A DNA stretch of 9,150 bases from Gemmatimonadota bacterium (GTDB lineage: Bacteria > Gemmatimonadota > Gemmatimonadetes > Gemmatimonadales > Gemmatimonadaceae). Position 1 is the first letter of the stretch; each line of letters starts with the position of its first letter. This document shows, piece by piece, positions 1-6,841 of the stretch. The notes beneath the pieces are model-generated. The model saw only the letters and a list, made by a program, of their open reading frames with translations. It did not search any database and was not told the DNA's origin. The position numbers and the translations under genes are program-made. The DNA lies in assembly GCA_028287205.1 (NCBI GenBank), contig JAQBQC010000493.1, forward strand, positions 1 to 9,150, in the 5' to 3' direction.

Positions 1-1
1 G

Positions 2-61
2 GGCGAGCGTAAGCGGGCGAAGTACATGTTCTGCCTTGATTTCGACCGCTTCATCTCCTAG
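2..61 (+). CDS. C-terminal tail of an upstream gene (partial, unidentified)
   Basis: Reading from base 2, an open frame runs from the window edge to a TAG at 59-61 and encodes the tail GERKRAKYMFCLDFDRFIS. The other two forward frames give no better candidate: one stops at 10-12, and the third becomes the implausible N-terminal extension of the next gene. The mixed basic and aromatic composition looks like a normal protein C-terminus, and the strand agrees with all downstream genes. Nineteen residues are too few to name a family. The stretch could equally be non-coding, so confidence is low. Confidence 0.35.
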   Translation, partial: GERKRAKYMFCLDFDRFIS

Positions 62-64
62 GTT
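36..64 (+). promoter_or_regulatory. Weak sigma-70-like promoter candidate upstream of the main operon
   Basis: TTGATT at 36-41 and TAGGTT at 59-64 are separated by exactly 17 bases. They match the -35 consensus TTGACA at four of six positions and the -10 consensus TATAAT at three of six. Initiation near base 71 would give a leader of roughly 90 nt before the ATG at 162. The elements overlap the possible tail of the upstream gene. In a GC-rich genome such matches can occur by chance, so this is only a candidate. Confidence 0.22.
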
Positions 65-161
65 ACATCATGTTCAAAGCCAGCCGTGTACGGCGTTCCG
101 AGCTTCGCTCCGCGCGCCGCGACACACGGTGGCTTTTTGCGCATCCATCCCTGCGCTCGCG

Positions 162-1478
162 ATGATCAAAGTCGCCCGCGTTCTTCCCGACACCGTCGCC
201 TCCGAGCTCGGCATCGTTCCCGGCACCGTGCTCCAGACGGTGAATGGGCGCAAGCTCGAGGACTTTCTCGACTGGGAGTTTCTCACGGCCGATGACGAGC
301 TCGTGCTCGAGGTGTCCACGCCCGAGGGCGAAGAGCTCGTGTTCGAGATCGAGCGGCCGGAAGGGATGGCCATGGGCATCGTTCTCGAGCCGCCGCGCAT
401 TCGCCGCTGCGCGAACAAGTGCGAGTTCTGCTTCATCGAGGGGCTGCCGAAGGGGCTGCGCGCGCCGCTCTACGTGCGCGACGACGACTATCGCCTCTCC
501 TTCGCCTACGGCAACTTCGCAACGCTCTCGAACGTGAAGGACAAGGACATCGCGCGGATTCTCGAGTACCGCCTGTCGCCGCTCTACATCTCCGTGCACG
601 CGACGCCCTTCGAGGCGCGGAAAGTCCTGCTGAACAACCCGAAGGTGCCGGACATCATGCGGCAGCTATCGCGTCTGGCCGAGGGCGGAATTCAGTTCCA
701 CTGCCAGATGGTGATCGTGCCGGGGCTCAATGACGGTGACATCCTCGAGCAGTCGATCGCCGATCTCTGGTCGCTCGGCGACGCCGTGCTGTCCACCGCC
801 ATCGTGCCCGTGGGGCTCACGCAGTTCTCGCATCTCTACACGGGCGAGTCCATGAACGCCGATCGCGCCAACGAGCTCATCGCGCACGTCGAGCGGTGGG
901 AGGAGCGCGCGCTCCGCGAGCGGGGCGACCGCTGGGTATTCGGCTCGGACGAGCTGTACATGCTCGCGCGACGCGAGCTGCCTGGCGCCGAGCATTACGG
1001 CGACTTCGTGCAGATCGAGAACGGCATCGGCGCGGTGGCGTTCCTGCGCAAGCGAGTGGCCGAGGGCGCCGCAGCGCTGCCGCGGCACGATGGCCGGCGT
1101 ATCGGCATCGTCACGGGCACCGCCATGGGCGGACGCCTGATGTCCGAGCTCCTCGCGAAGCTCGAAGCGGCGACGGGTGCGCACTTCGAGCAGATCGTCG
1201 CCGAGAACTCGCTCTTCGGACCCACGACGACTGCCGCCGGATTGCTCGTGGGTGCCGACCTTCGGCGCGTGCTCGACGGACGCACCGATCTCGATCTCGC
1301 GCTGATTCCAGCGGAGACGATCAACGATGATGGTCTCTTTCTCGACGATCTTTCCTTCGCCGCCCTGCGCGAAGAGCTCTCGATTCCGCTCGTTCCGTCG
1401 TACGATTTTCTCGATGTGCTGTCGAATGAAGACTTGAGCGACACCGCGTCTCATCTCCATACCGCGGGTGCCGCATGA
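162..1478 (+). CDS. DUF512-family radical SAM protein with N-terminal PDZ-like domain
   Basis: This 438-residue protein has three parts. The first ~50 residues are PDZ-like (MIKVARVLPDTVASELGI, then a GTVLQTVNGR segment). A radical SAM core follows, with the cluster motif CANKCEFC giving Cys83, Cys87 and Cys90 (CX3CX2C) for a 4Fe-4S cluster. The C-terminus is DUF512-like, including LLVGADLRRVL and a LFLDDLSF segment. The family is known from clostridia and cyanobacteria, and its substrate is unknown; a SAM-dependent radical reaction is inferred from the cysteine motif. I chose ATG 162 because homologues start at the PDZ-like segment. The frame stays open back to a TTG at 36, but that extension looks non-homologous. 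No Shine-Dalgarno sequence is visible before 162. The stop overlaps the der start by 4 bases (ATGA), so the two are probably translationally coupled. Identity of the family is secure; its function is not. Confidence 0.9.
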   Translation: MIKVARVLPDTVASELGIVPGTVLQTVNGRKLEDFLDWEFLTADDELVLEVSTPEGEELVFEIERPEGMAMGIVLEPPRIRRCANKCEFCFIEGLPKGLRAPLYVRDDDYRLSFAYGNFATLSNVKDKDIARILEYRLSPLYISVHATPFEARKVLLNNPKVPDIMRQLSRLAEGGIQFHCQMVIVPGLNDGDILEQSIADLWSLGDAVLSTAIVPVGLTQFSHLYTGESMNADRANELIAHVERWEERALRERGDRWVFGSDELYMLARRELPGAEHYGDFVQIENGIGAVAFLRKRVAEGAAALPRHDGRRIGIVTGTAMGGRLMSELLAKLEAATGAHFEQIVAENSLFGPTTTAAGLLVGADLRRVLDGRTDLDLALIPAETINDDGLFLDDLSFAALREELSIPLVPSYDFLDVLSNEDLSDTASHLHTAGAA

Positions 1479-2797
1479 CCGAATCCGGAAATATTCCCGT
1501 CGTCGCGATCGTCGGACGACCGAACGTCGGCAAGTCACAGCTGTTCAACCGGCTCGCCGGGAGCGACTCGGCCATCGTGAGCGAGGAAGCGGGAACGACG
1601 CGCGACCGGCACTTCGCGCGCGCCGAGTGGGGTGGGCGCGCGTTCTGGCTCGTCGACACGGGCGGATTGACCGACGACCAGTCGATCCCGATGGACGTCG
1701 AGATTCAGAAGCAGGTCATGCAGGCAATCGCCGAAGCGGATCTGATGCTGCTCGTCGTCGACGCGAAGACGGGGCTGCATCCGCAGGACCAGCGCGTGGT
1801 CGATCTGCTGCGCGACGCGCGCAAGCCGTGGCTCCTCGTCGCCAACAAGGTGGACGATCCGCGCTCCACGGATTTCTACGAGTTCTACAATCTTGGCGCG
1901 GGCGACCCGATCCCCGTGTCGGCGATCAACGGCAAGAATTCCGGCGATCTGCTCGATGAAGTCGTCTCGCGCTTTCCGGAGAGCATCGTCGAAGACGAGG
2001 GCTCACTGCGCGTCGCGGTGATCGGCCGGCCGAACGTCGGGAAGTCGTCGCTGGTGAACCGACTGCTCGGCGAAGAGCGTCTGGTGGTCGCAGCGGAGTC
2101 GGGCACGACCCGCGACGCGATCGATACGCCCATGCAGTACCACGGGCAGACGCTGACCTTCGTGGACACGGCGGGGCTTCGGCGTCAGTCGAAGATCGAC
2201 GACGGCATCGAGTTCTATTCCTCGCTGCGCACGCGCCGCGCAATCGAGCGCGCGCAGATCTGCGTGCTCATGCTCGACGCGGTGGTTGGGCTCGAGAATC
2301 AGGATCTCAAGATTGCGACGCTCGCGTGGGATCATGGGTGCGGGTTGATCGTCGTCGTGAACAAGTGGGACATCAAGGAAGAGAAGACCGACAAGTCGGC
2401 GGCGAAGTTTCAGAAGGAGGCCGGTGAGAAGGCGCCGTTCCTCAAGTTCGTGCCGTTTCTCTTCACGTCGGCACTCACGGGACAGCGCGTGTCGAAGGTG
2501 CTCGAGGTCGTGCTGCAGGTGGATGCGGAGCGGAAGAAGCGCATCTCCACGGCACAGGTGAACACGACGCTGGGAGAGCTCACCGCCCGCCTGCAGCCGC
2601 CGCAGGCGGCCGGACGGGAAGTGAAGCTCCTCTACGCCACGCAGGTCGAGGTCGAGCCACCGACGATCGCCGTCTTCGGCAATCACCCCGATCTCGTGCC
2701 CGAGCACTACGTGCGCTACCTGCACAACGGCTTCCGCGAGGCGTGGGGATTCAATGGAAGTCCGCTGCGTATTCTGTTGCGGAGCCGCGCAGCGTAG
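1475..2797 (+). CDS. der: Ribosome biogenesis GTPase Der (EngA)
   Basis: Der is a double GTPase that binds the 50S subunit and is needed for its late assembly. This 440-residue protein shows both tandem G domains. The first has P-loop GRPNVGKS at 14-21, DTGG at 61-64 and NKVD at 124-127. The second has GRPNVGKS at 184-191, DTAGLRR from 231 and NKWD at 296-299. A KH-like C-terminal domain of about 100 residues follows, with the typical PPTIAVFGNHP and Y-x-R-Y-L-x-N segments. Length is normal for the family and all nucleotide-binding motifs are intact. ATG 1475 lies inside the previous stop (ATGA overlap), and the plsY start codon follows the TAG directly. No independent Shine-Dalgarno is obvious, which fits coupled translation. 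Confidence 0.98.
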   Translation: MTESGNIPVVAIVGRPNVGKSQLFNRLAGSDSAIVSEEAGTTRDRHFARAEWGGRAFWLVDTGGLTDDQSIPMDVEIQKQVMQAIAEADLMLLVVDAKTGLHPQDQRVVDLLRDARKPWLLVANKVDDPRSTDFYEFYNLGAGDPIPVSAINGKNSGDLLDEVVSRFPESIVEDEGSLRVAVIGRPNVGKSSLVNRLLGEERLVVAAESGTTRDAIDTPMQYHGQTLTFVDTAGLRRQSKIDDGIEFYSSLRTRRAIERAQICVLMLDAVVGLENQDLKIATLAWDHGCGLIVVVNKWDIKEEKTDKSAAKFQKEAGEKAPFLKFVPFLFTSALTGQRVSKVLEVVLQVDAERKKRISTAQVNTTLGELTARLQPPQAAGREVKLLYATQVEVEPPTIAVFGNHPDLVPEHYVRYLHNGFREAWGFNGSPLRILLRSRAA

Positions 2798-3412
2798 ATG
2801 CGGCCACTCGCGGGATTGTTGATTGCGTATCTCGCCGGCTCGATTCCCTTCGCGTACCTCGCTGGGAAGCTCTTCAAGGGAATCGATCTTCGGGAGCACG
2901 GCTCCGGCAACCTCGGCGCGACGAACGTCTTTCGCGTGATGGGATGGAAGATCGCCAGTGTGGTGATGGCGCTGGACATGGCGAAAGGCGCGCTGCCGGT
3001 GCTCCTGTTGCCGCCGAAGTTCGCGCCCGAGAACTCGGAGCTCTGGGCGATCGCGTTCGGTGTGGCCGCGATCATCGGGCACGTGCGATCGGTCTTTCTG
3101 CTGTGGAAGGGCGGAGGGAAGGGTGTCGCAACGGCGGGCGGCGTCTTCCTCGCGCTTGCGCCGATCGCGTCGCTGATCTCGCTCGCCGTGTGGGGAATCG
3201 TGGTCTATCTGTCGGGATATGTCTCGCTCGCATCGCTCTGCAGCGCGGTGGCGTTGACCGTCGCCGTCGTGATCATGAAGGGCGCGGGCTCGCCGGTCGC
3301 GATCGCGTGCGCGGTGATCACCGTGTTCGTCTTCTGGACGCACCGCGCCAACATCGGACGGCTGCGGCGGGGTGAAGAGAACCGCTTCCGGCGTACGAGG
3401 CCGGCCACCTGA
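2798..3412 (+). CDS. plsY: Acyl-phosphate:glycerol-3-phosphate acyltransferase PlsY
   Basis: PlsY is an integral membrane enzyme that moves an acyl group from acyl-phosphate to glycerol-3-phosphate, making lysophosphatidic acid. The 204-residue protein has about five hydrophobic segments and the three conserved cytoplasmic motifs: GSIPFAY (14-20) with HGSGNLGATNVFR (34-46); GHVRSVFLLWKGGGKGVAT (94-112); and HRANIGRLRRGEENR (182-196). Two details differ from the usual second motif (GHxxPVFxxFKGGKGVAT): Ser98 replaces the common proline, and there is one extra glycine, giving KGGGKG. The start abuts the der TAG and the stop overlaps gpsA by one base (TGATG). The next gene makes the acyl acceptor of this reaction, so the pair is functionally coherent. 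Confidence 0.97.
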   Translation: MRPLAGLLIAYLAGSIPFAYLAGKLFKGIDLREHGSGNLGATNVFRVMGWKIASVVMALDMAKGALPVLLLPPKFAPENSELWAIAFGVAAIIGHVRSVFLLWKGGGKGVATAGGVFLALAPIASLISLAVWGIVVYLSGYVSLASLCSAVALTVAVVIMKGAGSPVAIACAVITVFVFWTHRANIGRLRRGEENRFRRTRPAT

Positions 3413-4407
3413 TGCGATGCGCGGTCATCGGTGCAGGTGCCTGGGGAACCGCGCTCGCCGATCTGCTCGCGCGCAATGGTCACGACGTCGCGCTGTGGGC
3501 GCGCGAGCCGGAAGTCGTCGCGTCGGTGAACGCGCAGCACGAGAACACGATGTTTCTCTCGGGCGCGAAGCTCCACGAAGGCGTCATCGCGCAGGCGGAG
3601 CTCGCGCGCGCATGTGCGGGCGCGGAGCTGGTGCTCTTCGCCACGCCCTCGCACGTGCTGCGCGGCATCGCGCGCGACTCCGCGCCCGCGGTGGGCAACG
3701 AAGCGACGATCGTAGTGGCGACCAAGGGAGTGGAGCGCGAGACGCTCGCGGTGATGAGCGACATTCTCGCACAGCAGTTTCCGTCGCACGCAATCGTCGC
3801 CCTCTCGGGGCCGAGCTTCGCTGCGGAGGTCGTGGCGCGACAGCCCACGGCCGTCGTTGCCGCGTCGAACAGTGCGAGTGCGGCCACCCTGGTGCAGCAC
3901 GCGCTCTCCGGCGACGAGTTTCGCGTCTACACGCACGACGACGTGATCGGCGTGGAGCTTGGTGGCGCGCTCAAGAACGTGATCGCGGTGGCGACGGGGA
4001 TCGCGGAGGGGTTGGGAATGGGCTTCAATGCGCGCGCGGCGCTGATCACGCGCGGGCTGGCGGAGATGACACGGCTGGGAGTGAAGATGGGCGCGTCGCC
4101 TCTGACCTTCGCCGGGCTCGCGGGTATGGGCGATCTCGTGCTCACCTGCACCGGCGCCCTGAGCCGCAACCGCTCGCTCGGCGTCGAGATCGCGCGCGGC
4201 GTGTCGCTCGACGAGGCGCTCGCGGTGCGACACACCGTCGCCGAGGGCGTGATGACGACACATAGTGCGCGCGCGCTCGCGGCGCGCGAGGGGGTCGAGA
4301 TGCCGATCGTGAGCGCGGTCTACCGGATACTCTTCGAGCAGCAACCACCCCGTGCCGCCATCGGCGAGCTGATGCGGCGCGAGCTTCGAGCGGAGGGAGA
4401 CACATGA
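3412..4407 (+). CDS. gpsA: Glycerol-3-phosphate dehydrogenase [NAD(P)+]
   Basis: GpsA reduces dihydroxyacetone phosphate to sn-glycerol-3-phosphate in the cytosol, supplying the acceptor used by PlsY just upstream. The 331-residue protein begins with a Rossmann nucleotide-binding motif, VIGAGAWGTA (Gly7, Gly9, Gly12). It has the conserved VATKGVE with Lys105, the SGPSFAAEV segment, and LGGALKNVIA carrying Lys188, the expected catalytic lysine. The C-terminal part includes GLAGMGDLVLTCTGALSRNRSLG-type residues, which form the family signature around the substrate site. Length is typical. The start shares one base with the plsY stop and the end overlaps the MerR-family start by 4 bases. A GAGG at 3397-3400 may serve as a weak ribosome-binding site. 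Confidence 0.98.
   Translation: MRCAVIGAGAWGTALADLLARNGHDVALWAREPEVVASVNAQHENTMFLSGAKLHEGVIAQAELARACAGAELVLFATPSHVLRGIARDSAPAVGNEATIVVATKGVERETLAVMSDILAQQFPSHAIVALSGPSFAAEVVARQPTAVVAASNSASAATLVQHALSGDEFRVYTHDDVIGVELGGALKNVIAVATGIAEGLGMGFNARAALITRGLAEMTRLGVKMGASPLTFAGLAGMGDLVLTCTGALSRNRSLGVEIARGVSLDEALAVRHTVAEGVMTTHSARALAAREGVEMPIVSAVYRILFEQQPPRAAIGELMRRELRAEGDT
4392..4396 (+). promoter_or_regulatory. Strong Shine-Dalgarno for the MerR-family gene
   Basis: GGAGG lies inside the end of gpsA, seven bases before ATG 4404. It is the clearest ribosome-binding site in the eight-gene block. This suggests the regulator is translated efficiently on its own account as well as by coupling to gpsA. It also fixes the start of the downstream gene. 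Confidence 0.7.
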
Positions 4408-4766
4408 GCGCGGAGCCGGTGCAGGAGTTCTTCTCGATCGGCGAGGTCTGCGAGCTGACCGGACTCAAGCCGCACGTCCTTCGCTATTGGGAAAGTCAGT
4501 TCAAGTTTCTGAATCCCGCGAAGAACCGTTCGGGAAACCGCGTCTATCAGCGACGCGAGGTGGAGCTCGTGGTGCTCGTGAAGCACCTGCTCTACATCGA
4601 GAAGTACACGATCGATGGTGCGCGACAGAAAGTGGATGAGCATCGAAAGAAGGGGCAGCTCAAGCCGAACGCCCGGCGTGCGCTCGACGTGCACACCCTC
4701 GCCTCGATCGAGCAGGAGCTCGCCGAGGTGATGAACATTCTGGGTGGAGAGACGCCCCGATCGTGA
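4404..4766 (+). CDS. Small MerR-family transcriptional regulator
   Basis: This 120-residue protein has a MerR-type winged helix-turn-helix: SIGEVCELTGLKPHVLRYWE (11-30), a wing with NRSGNRVY (41-48), and a second helical pair containing the YTIDGAR segment (68-74). The remaining ~45 residues, rich in Lys, Arg and Glu, are probably the dimerisation helix. There is no effector-binding domain, and the only cysteine is Cys16, within the DNA-binding helix. It is therefore not a metal sensor of the MerR or CueR kind. The sequence resembles the short MerR-like regulators seen in deltaproteobacteria and other phyla (LxPHVLRYWE, KNRxGNRxYR, YTIxGAR). Its target is unknown. It overlaps gpsA and the glycosyltransferase by 4 bases each, an unusual place for a regulator. 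Family certain, role unknown. Confidence 0.92.
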   Translation: MSAEPVQEFFSIGEVCELTGLKPHVLRYWESQFKFLNPAKNRSGNRVYQRREVELVVLVKHLLYIEKYTIDGARQKVDEHRKKGQLKPNARRALDVHTLASIEQELAEVMNILGGETPRS

Positions 4767-5434
4767 GCCTCGTAGCCTGCGTCATTCCGGCGTACGATGC
4801 GGCGGCGACGCTCGCGAGCGTCGTGCGCGCGCTTCGCGCTTCGCTGCCTCAGGCGCTGCTGATCGCCGTGGATGACGGATCCGCGGACGGCACGCACGAC
4901 GTGGCGGCTGCGTGCTGCGATCGCGTGGTCCGCTTTCACGCGAATCGAGGGAAGGGCGCTGCACTGCGCGCGGGCTTCGACGTCGCGCACATGGAGTGCG
5001 CGCACGCCGTGATCACCATCGACGCCGATGGCCAGCACGACCCCGCCCGCGCGCCGGCGCTGCTCGCCGCGCTCGCAGGCGCCGACGTCGTGATCGGCGC
5101 GCGCGCTCGCACCCGCGGCACCATGCCGTTCGGCAGGCGAGTGACGAACGCGCTCGCGAGCGCGGCGGTTGGCGCGATCGTCGGCCTCGATGTGCCTGAC
5201 GCGCAGTCCGGCTATCGCGCGATGCGGCGCGACGTGCTCTCGACGGTGCAGGCGACAGGCGATCGCTACGAGTACGAGACAGAGTTCCTCATCGGCGCCG
5301 TGCGTGCGGGATATCGCATCGCGAGCGTGGACGTGCCGACGAGCTATGGCGCGCCGAGTCACTTTCGCTCGTGGGGCGACTCGATGCGCGTGGTGCGCGC
5401 GATTTGGCGGCAACGCGCCCGGATCGTGACCTGA
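4763..5434 (+). CDS. Family 2 glycosyltransferase, dolichol/polyprenyl-phosphate sugar synthase-like
   Basis: This is a 223-residue GT-A-fold enzyme. It has the N-terminal VIPAYDA segment, VDDGSADGT (36-44), the metal and nucleotide-sugar motif DADGQHDP (Asp87, Asp89), and the QSGYRAM segment (148-154) typical of the GT2 branch related to dolichol-phosphate mannose and polyprenyl-phosphate glucose synthases. Such enzymes usually transfer a sugar from a nucleotide donor to a lipid phosphate at the inner face of the membrane. I see no transmembrane segment, so it would be soluble or peripheral. Sugar and acceptor cannot be read from the sequence. The start is GTG 4763 in a GTGA overlap with the regulator, with GGAGAGA at 4746-4752 as a plausible ribosome-binding site. 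The stop shares one base with the surE ATG. Confidence 0.88.
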   Translation: MSLVACVIPAYDAAATLASVVRALRASLPQALLIAVDDGSADGTHDVAAACCDRVVRFHANRGKGAALRAGFDVAHMECAHAVITIDADGQHDPARAPALLAALAGADVVIGARARTRGTMPFGRRVTNALASAAVGAIVGLDVPDAQSGYRAMRRDVLSTVQATGDRYEYETEFLIGAVRAGYRIASVDVPTSYGAPSHFRSWGDSMRVVRAIWRQRARIVT

Positions 5435-6192
5435 TGCGCCTGCTCTGCACGAACGACGACGGCATTCTCGCGCACGGCCTCGACTGCCTGGTGAAATCCG
5501 CGGAAATGCTCGGCGATGTGACCGTCGTTGCGCCGGATCGGGAGCAGAGCGCCACGAGCCATTCCCTCACGCTGCACCATCCGATTCGTCCCGTCGCGCG
5601 CGGTGAGAAGCGCTGGCAGGTGGATGGTACGCCCACCGATTGCGTGATGCTCGCCATCGAGGCGCTCATGCCGGAGCGCCCCGATTTCGTGCTGAGCGGA
5701 ATCAATCACGGGCAGAACATGGGTGAGGACGTGCTCTACTCGGGCACCGTTGCCGCCGCAATGGAAGGCGTGACGCTCGGCGTGCCCGCGATTGCGATGT
5801 CATTCGCCGGCGGCGAGCTGAAGGCGGACCCTGCGCTGCTCACCGATCAGATTCCCGCCGTCGCGGCGCTTCTCAAACATCTCACCACCCTGAGTATGCC
5901 GAGCGACACGCTGCTGAACGTGAATATGCCCGCGCGACCGGCCGCGGACATCCGCGGCGTGCGCCTCACGCGACTCGGGCGCCGCGTCTACTCGGAATCG
6001 TTGATGAAGATGCAGGATCCGCGGAAGCGCGAGATCTACTGGATCGGCGGCGGCTCGGCGAGTTGGAGTGGCGCGGCCGATTCCGACTTTCGCGCGGTCG
6101 AAGATGGATTCATCTCGGTAACCCCCCTCACCCTGGACCTCACTCACTTGCGAATGCTCGATGAGGCAAAGCTCTGGTGGTCGGAACCGTGA
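5434..6192 (+). CDS. surE: 5'/3'-nucleotidase SurE
   Basis: SurE is a metal-dependent nucleoside monophosphate phosphatase linked to stationary-phase and stress survival. The 252-residue protein starts with the diagnostic MRLLCTNDDGI, placing Asp8 and Asp9 as metal ligands. Ser39 in the EQSATSHS segment and Asn92 in SGINHGQNMG complete the expected metal site. The VLYSGTVAAAMEG segment is also characteristic. The frame is open upstream to 5371, but ATG 5434 is the right start: it begins exactly at the conserved TNDDG N-terminus and shares its A with the preceding stop (TGATG). It is followed by pcm with a 4-base overlap, the same surE-pcm neighbourhood known in many proteobacteria. Confidence 0.97.
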   Translation: MRLLCTNDDGILAHGLDCLVKSAEMLGDVTVVAPDREQSATSHSLTLHHPIRPVARGEKRWQVDGTPTDCVMLAIEALMPERPDFVLSGINHGQNMGEDVLYSGTVAAAMEGVTLGVPAIAMSFAGGELKADPALLTDQIPAVAALLKHLTTLSMPSDTLLNVNMPARPAADIRGVRLTRLGRRVYSESLMKMQDPRKREIYWIGGGSASWSGAADSDFRAVEDGFISVTPLTLDLTHLRMLDEAKLWWSEP

Positions 6193-6833
6193 GCGGCGAA
6201 CAGCCCGGTGGACGACGTCGGCTCGTGGAGGCCTTGCAGGAGCGCGGGGTGCGCGATCTCTCCGTGCTTCACGCCTTCGATCAGACGCCGCGCCACCTCT
6301 TCGTACCAACCGGAATGCGCCATCGCGCGTATGAGGATAGTGCGTTGCCGATCGGCAATGGACAGACGATCTCACAGCCGAGCACGCATGCGCGCTACCT
6401 CGAGCTGCTCGCGCTGACGGGTAAGGAGCGGGTGCTCGAAATCGGAACAGGGTCGGGATATCAAACGGTTCTTTTGTCGCATCTGGCTTCGCAGGTATTT
6501 TCGATCGAGCGTGTGGGCACGCTGGTGACGAAGGCACGCGACTCGATCCGCGCGGCGGGCGCGACGAACGTTTCGCTACTCGCGGGCGATGGGACGCTGG
6601 GGTGGCGGGACTACGCGCCGTACGACGCGATTCTGGTGACCGCCGGGTCTCCGGCCGTACCGACCCCGCTGTCCGAACAGCTTTCCGAAGGCGGGAGATT
6701 GCTGATTCCGATCGGCGACCGCGAGGAGCAGATTCTGACGCTCTTTACGCGCCGGGGAGCAGAGCTGGAACGACGTGACATCGGGGCCGCGCGATTCGTC
6801 CCGCTCATAGGGAAGTACGGCTGGCCTTCCTGA
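6189..6833 (+). CDS. pcm: Protein-L-isoaspartate O-methyltransferase
   Basis: Pcm uses S-adenosylmethionine to methylate L-isoaspartyl residues in damaged proteins, starting their repair. This 214-residue protein shows the family motif GQTISQP (58-64), the SAM-binding glycine-rich loop LEIGTGSGYQ (83-92), the GDGTLGW segment, and PYDAILVTAG followed by LSEGGRLLIPIG. The residues after ISQP are STHA rather than the common YIVA, a small deviation. I prefer GTG 6189, which gives the GTGA overlap with surE seen elsewhere in this operon and lies eight bases after GGTGG (6176-6180). An in-frame GTG at 6177 lies within that possible ribosome-binding site and would add four residues. This is the last gene of the tightly packed block. 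Confidence 0.95.
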   Translation: MSGEQPGGRRRLVEALQERGVRDLSVLHAFDQTPRHLFVPTGMRHRAYEDSALPIGNGQTISQPSTHARYLELLALTGKERVLEIGTGSGYQTVLLSHLASQVFSIERVGTLVTKARDSIRAAGATNVSLLAGDGTLGWRDYAPYDAILVTAGSPAVPTPLSEQLSEGGRLLIPIGDREEQILTLFTRRGAELERRDIGAARFVPLIGKYGWPS

Positions 6834-6841
6834 CGGTGGTC

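Noticed and set aside
91..137. Possible intrinsic terminator: a CGGCG/CGCCG stem (91-119) with inner GAGC/GCTC and TTTTT at 133-137
   Set aside because: The stem is broken by mismatches, and the T-run is short and separated from the stem by more than ten bases. Not convincing as a terminator.
36..161. N-terminal extension of the radical SAM protein from TTG 36
   Set aside because: The extra 42 residues lack family similarity and precede the natural PDZ-like start MIKVARV. The frame is open only because the region is GC-rich.
666..1538. Long minus-strand open frame over the radical SAM gene
   Set aside because: It is Arg/His/Glu-rich, has no recognisable motif and is fully overlapped by a gene with clear family motifs. 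It is a composition shadow.
2003..3343. 446-codon minus-strand open frame across der and plsY
   Set aside because: The translation is a run of Arg, His, Asp and Glu without domain features, antisense to two certain genes. This is typical of high-GC DNA.
3205..4344. 379-codon minus-strand open frame over plsY and gpsA
   Set aside because: It has the same shadow composition and lies antisense to motif-verified genes.
4592..5413. 273-codon minus-strand open frame over the MerR and glycosyltransferase genes
   Set aside because: His/Arg-rich shadow with no motifs; both plus-strand genes are well supported.
5371..5433. Longer surE start inside the glycosyltransferase gene
   Set aside because: The conserved SurE N-terminus begins exactly at ATG 5434, and the TGATG overlap matches other junctions.
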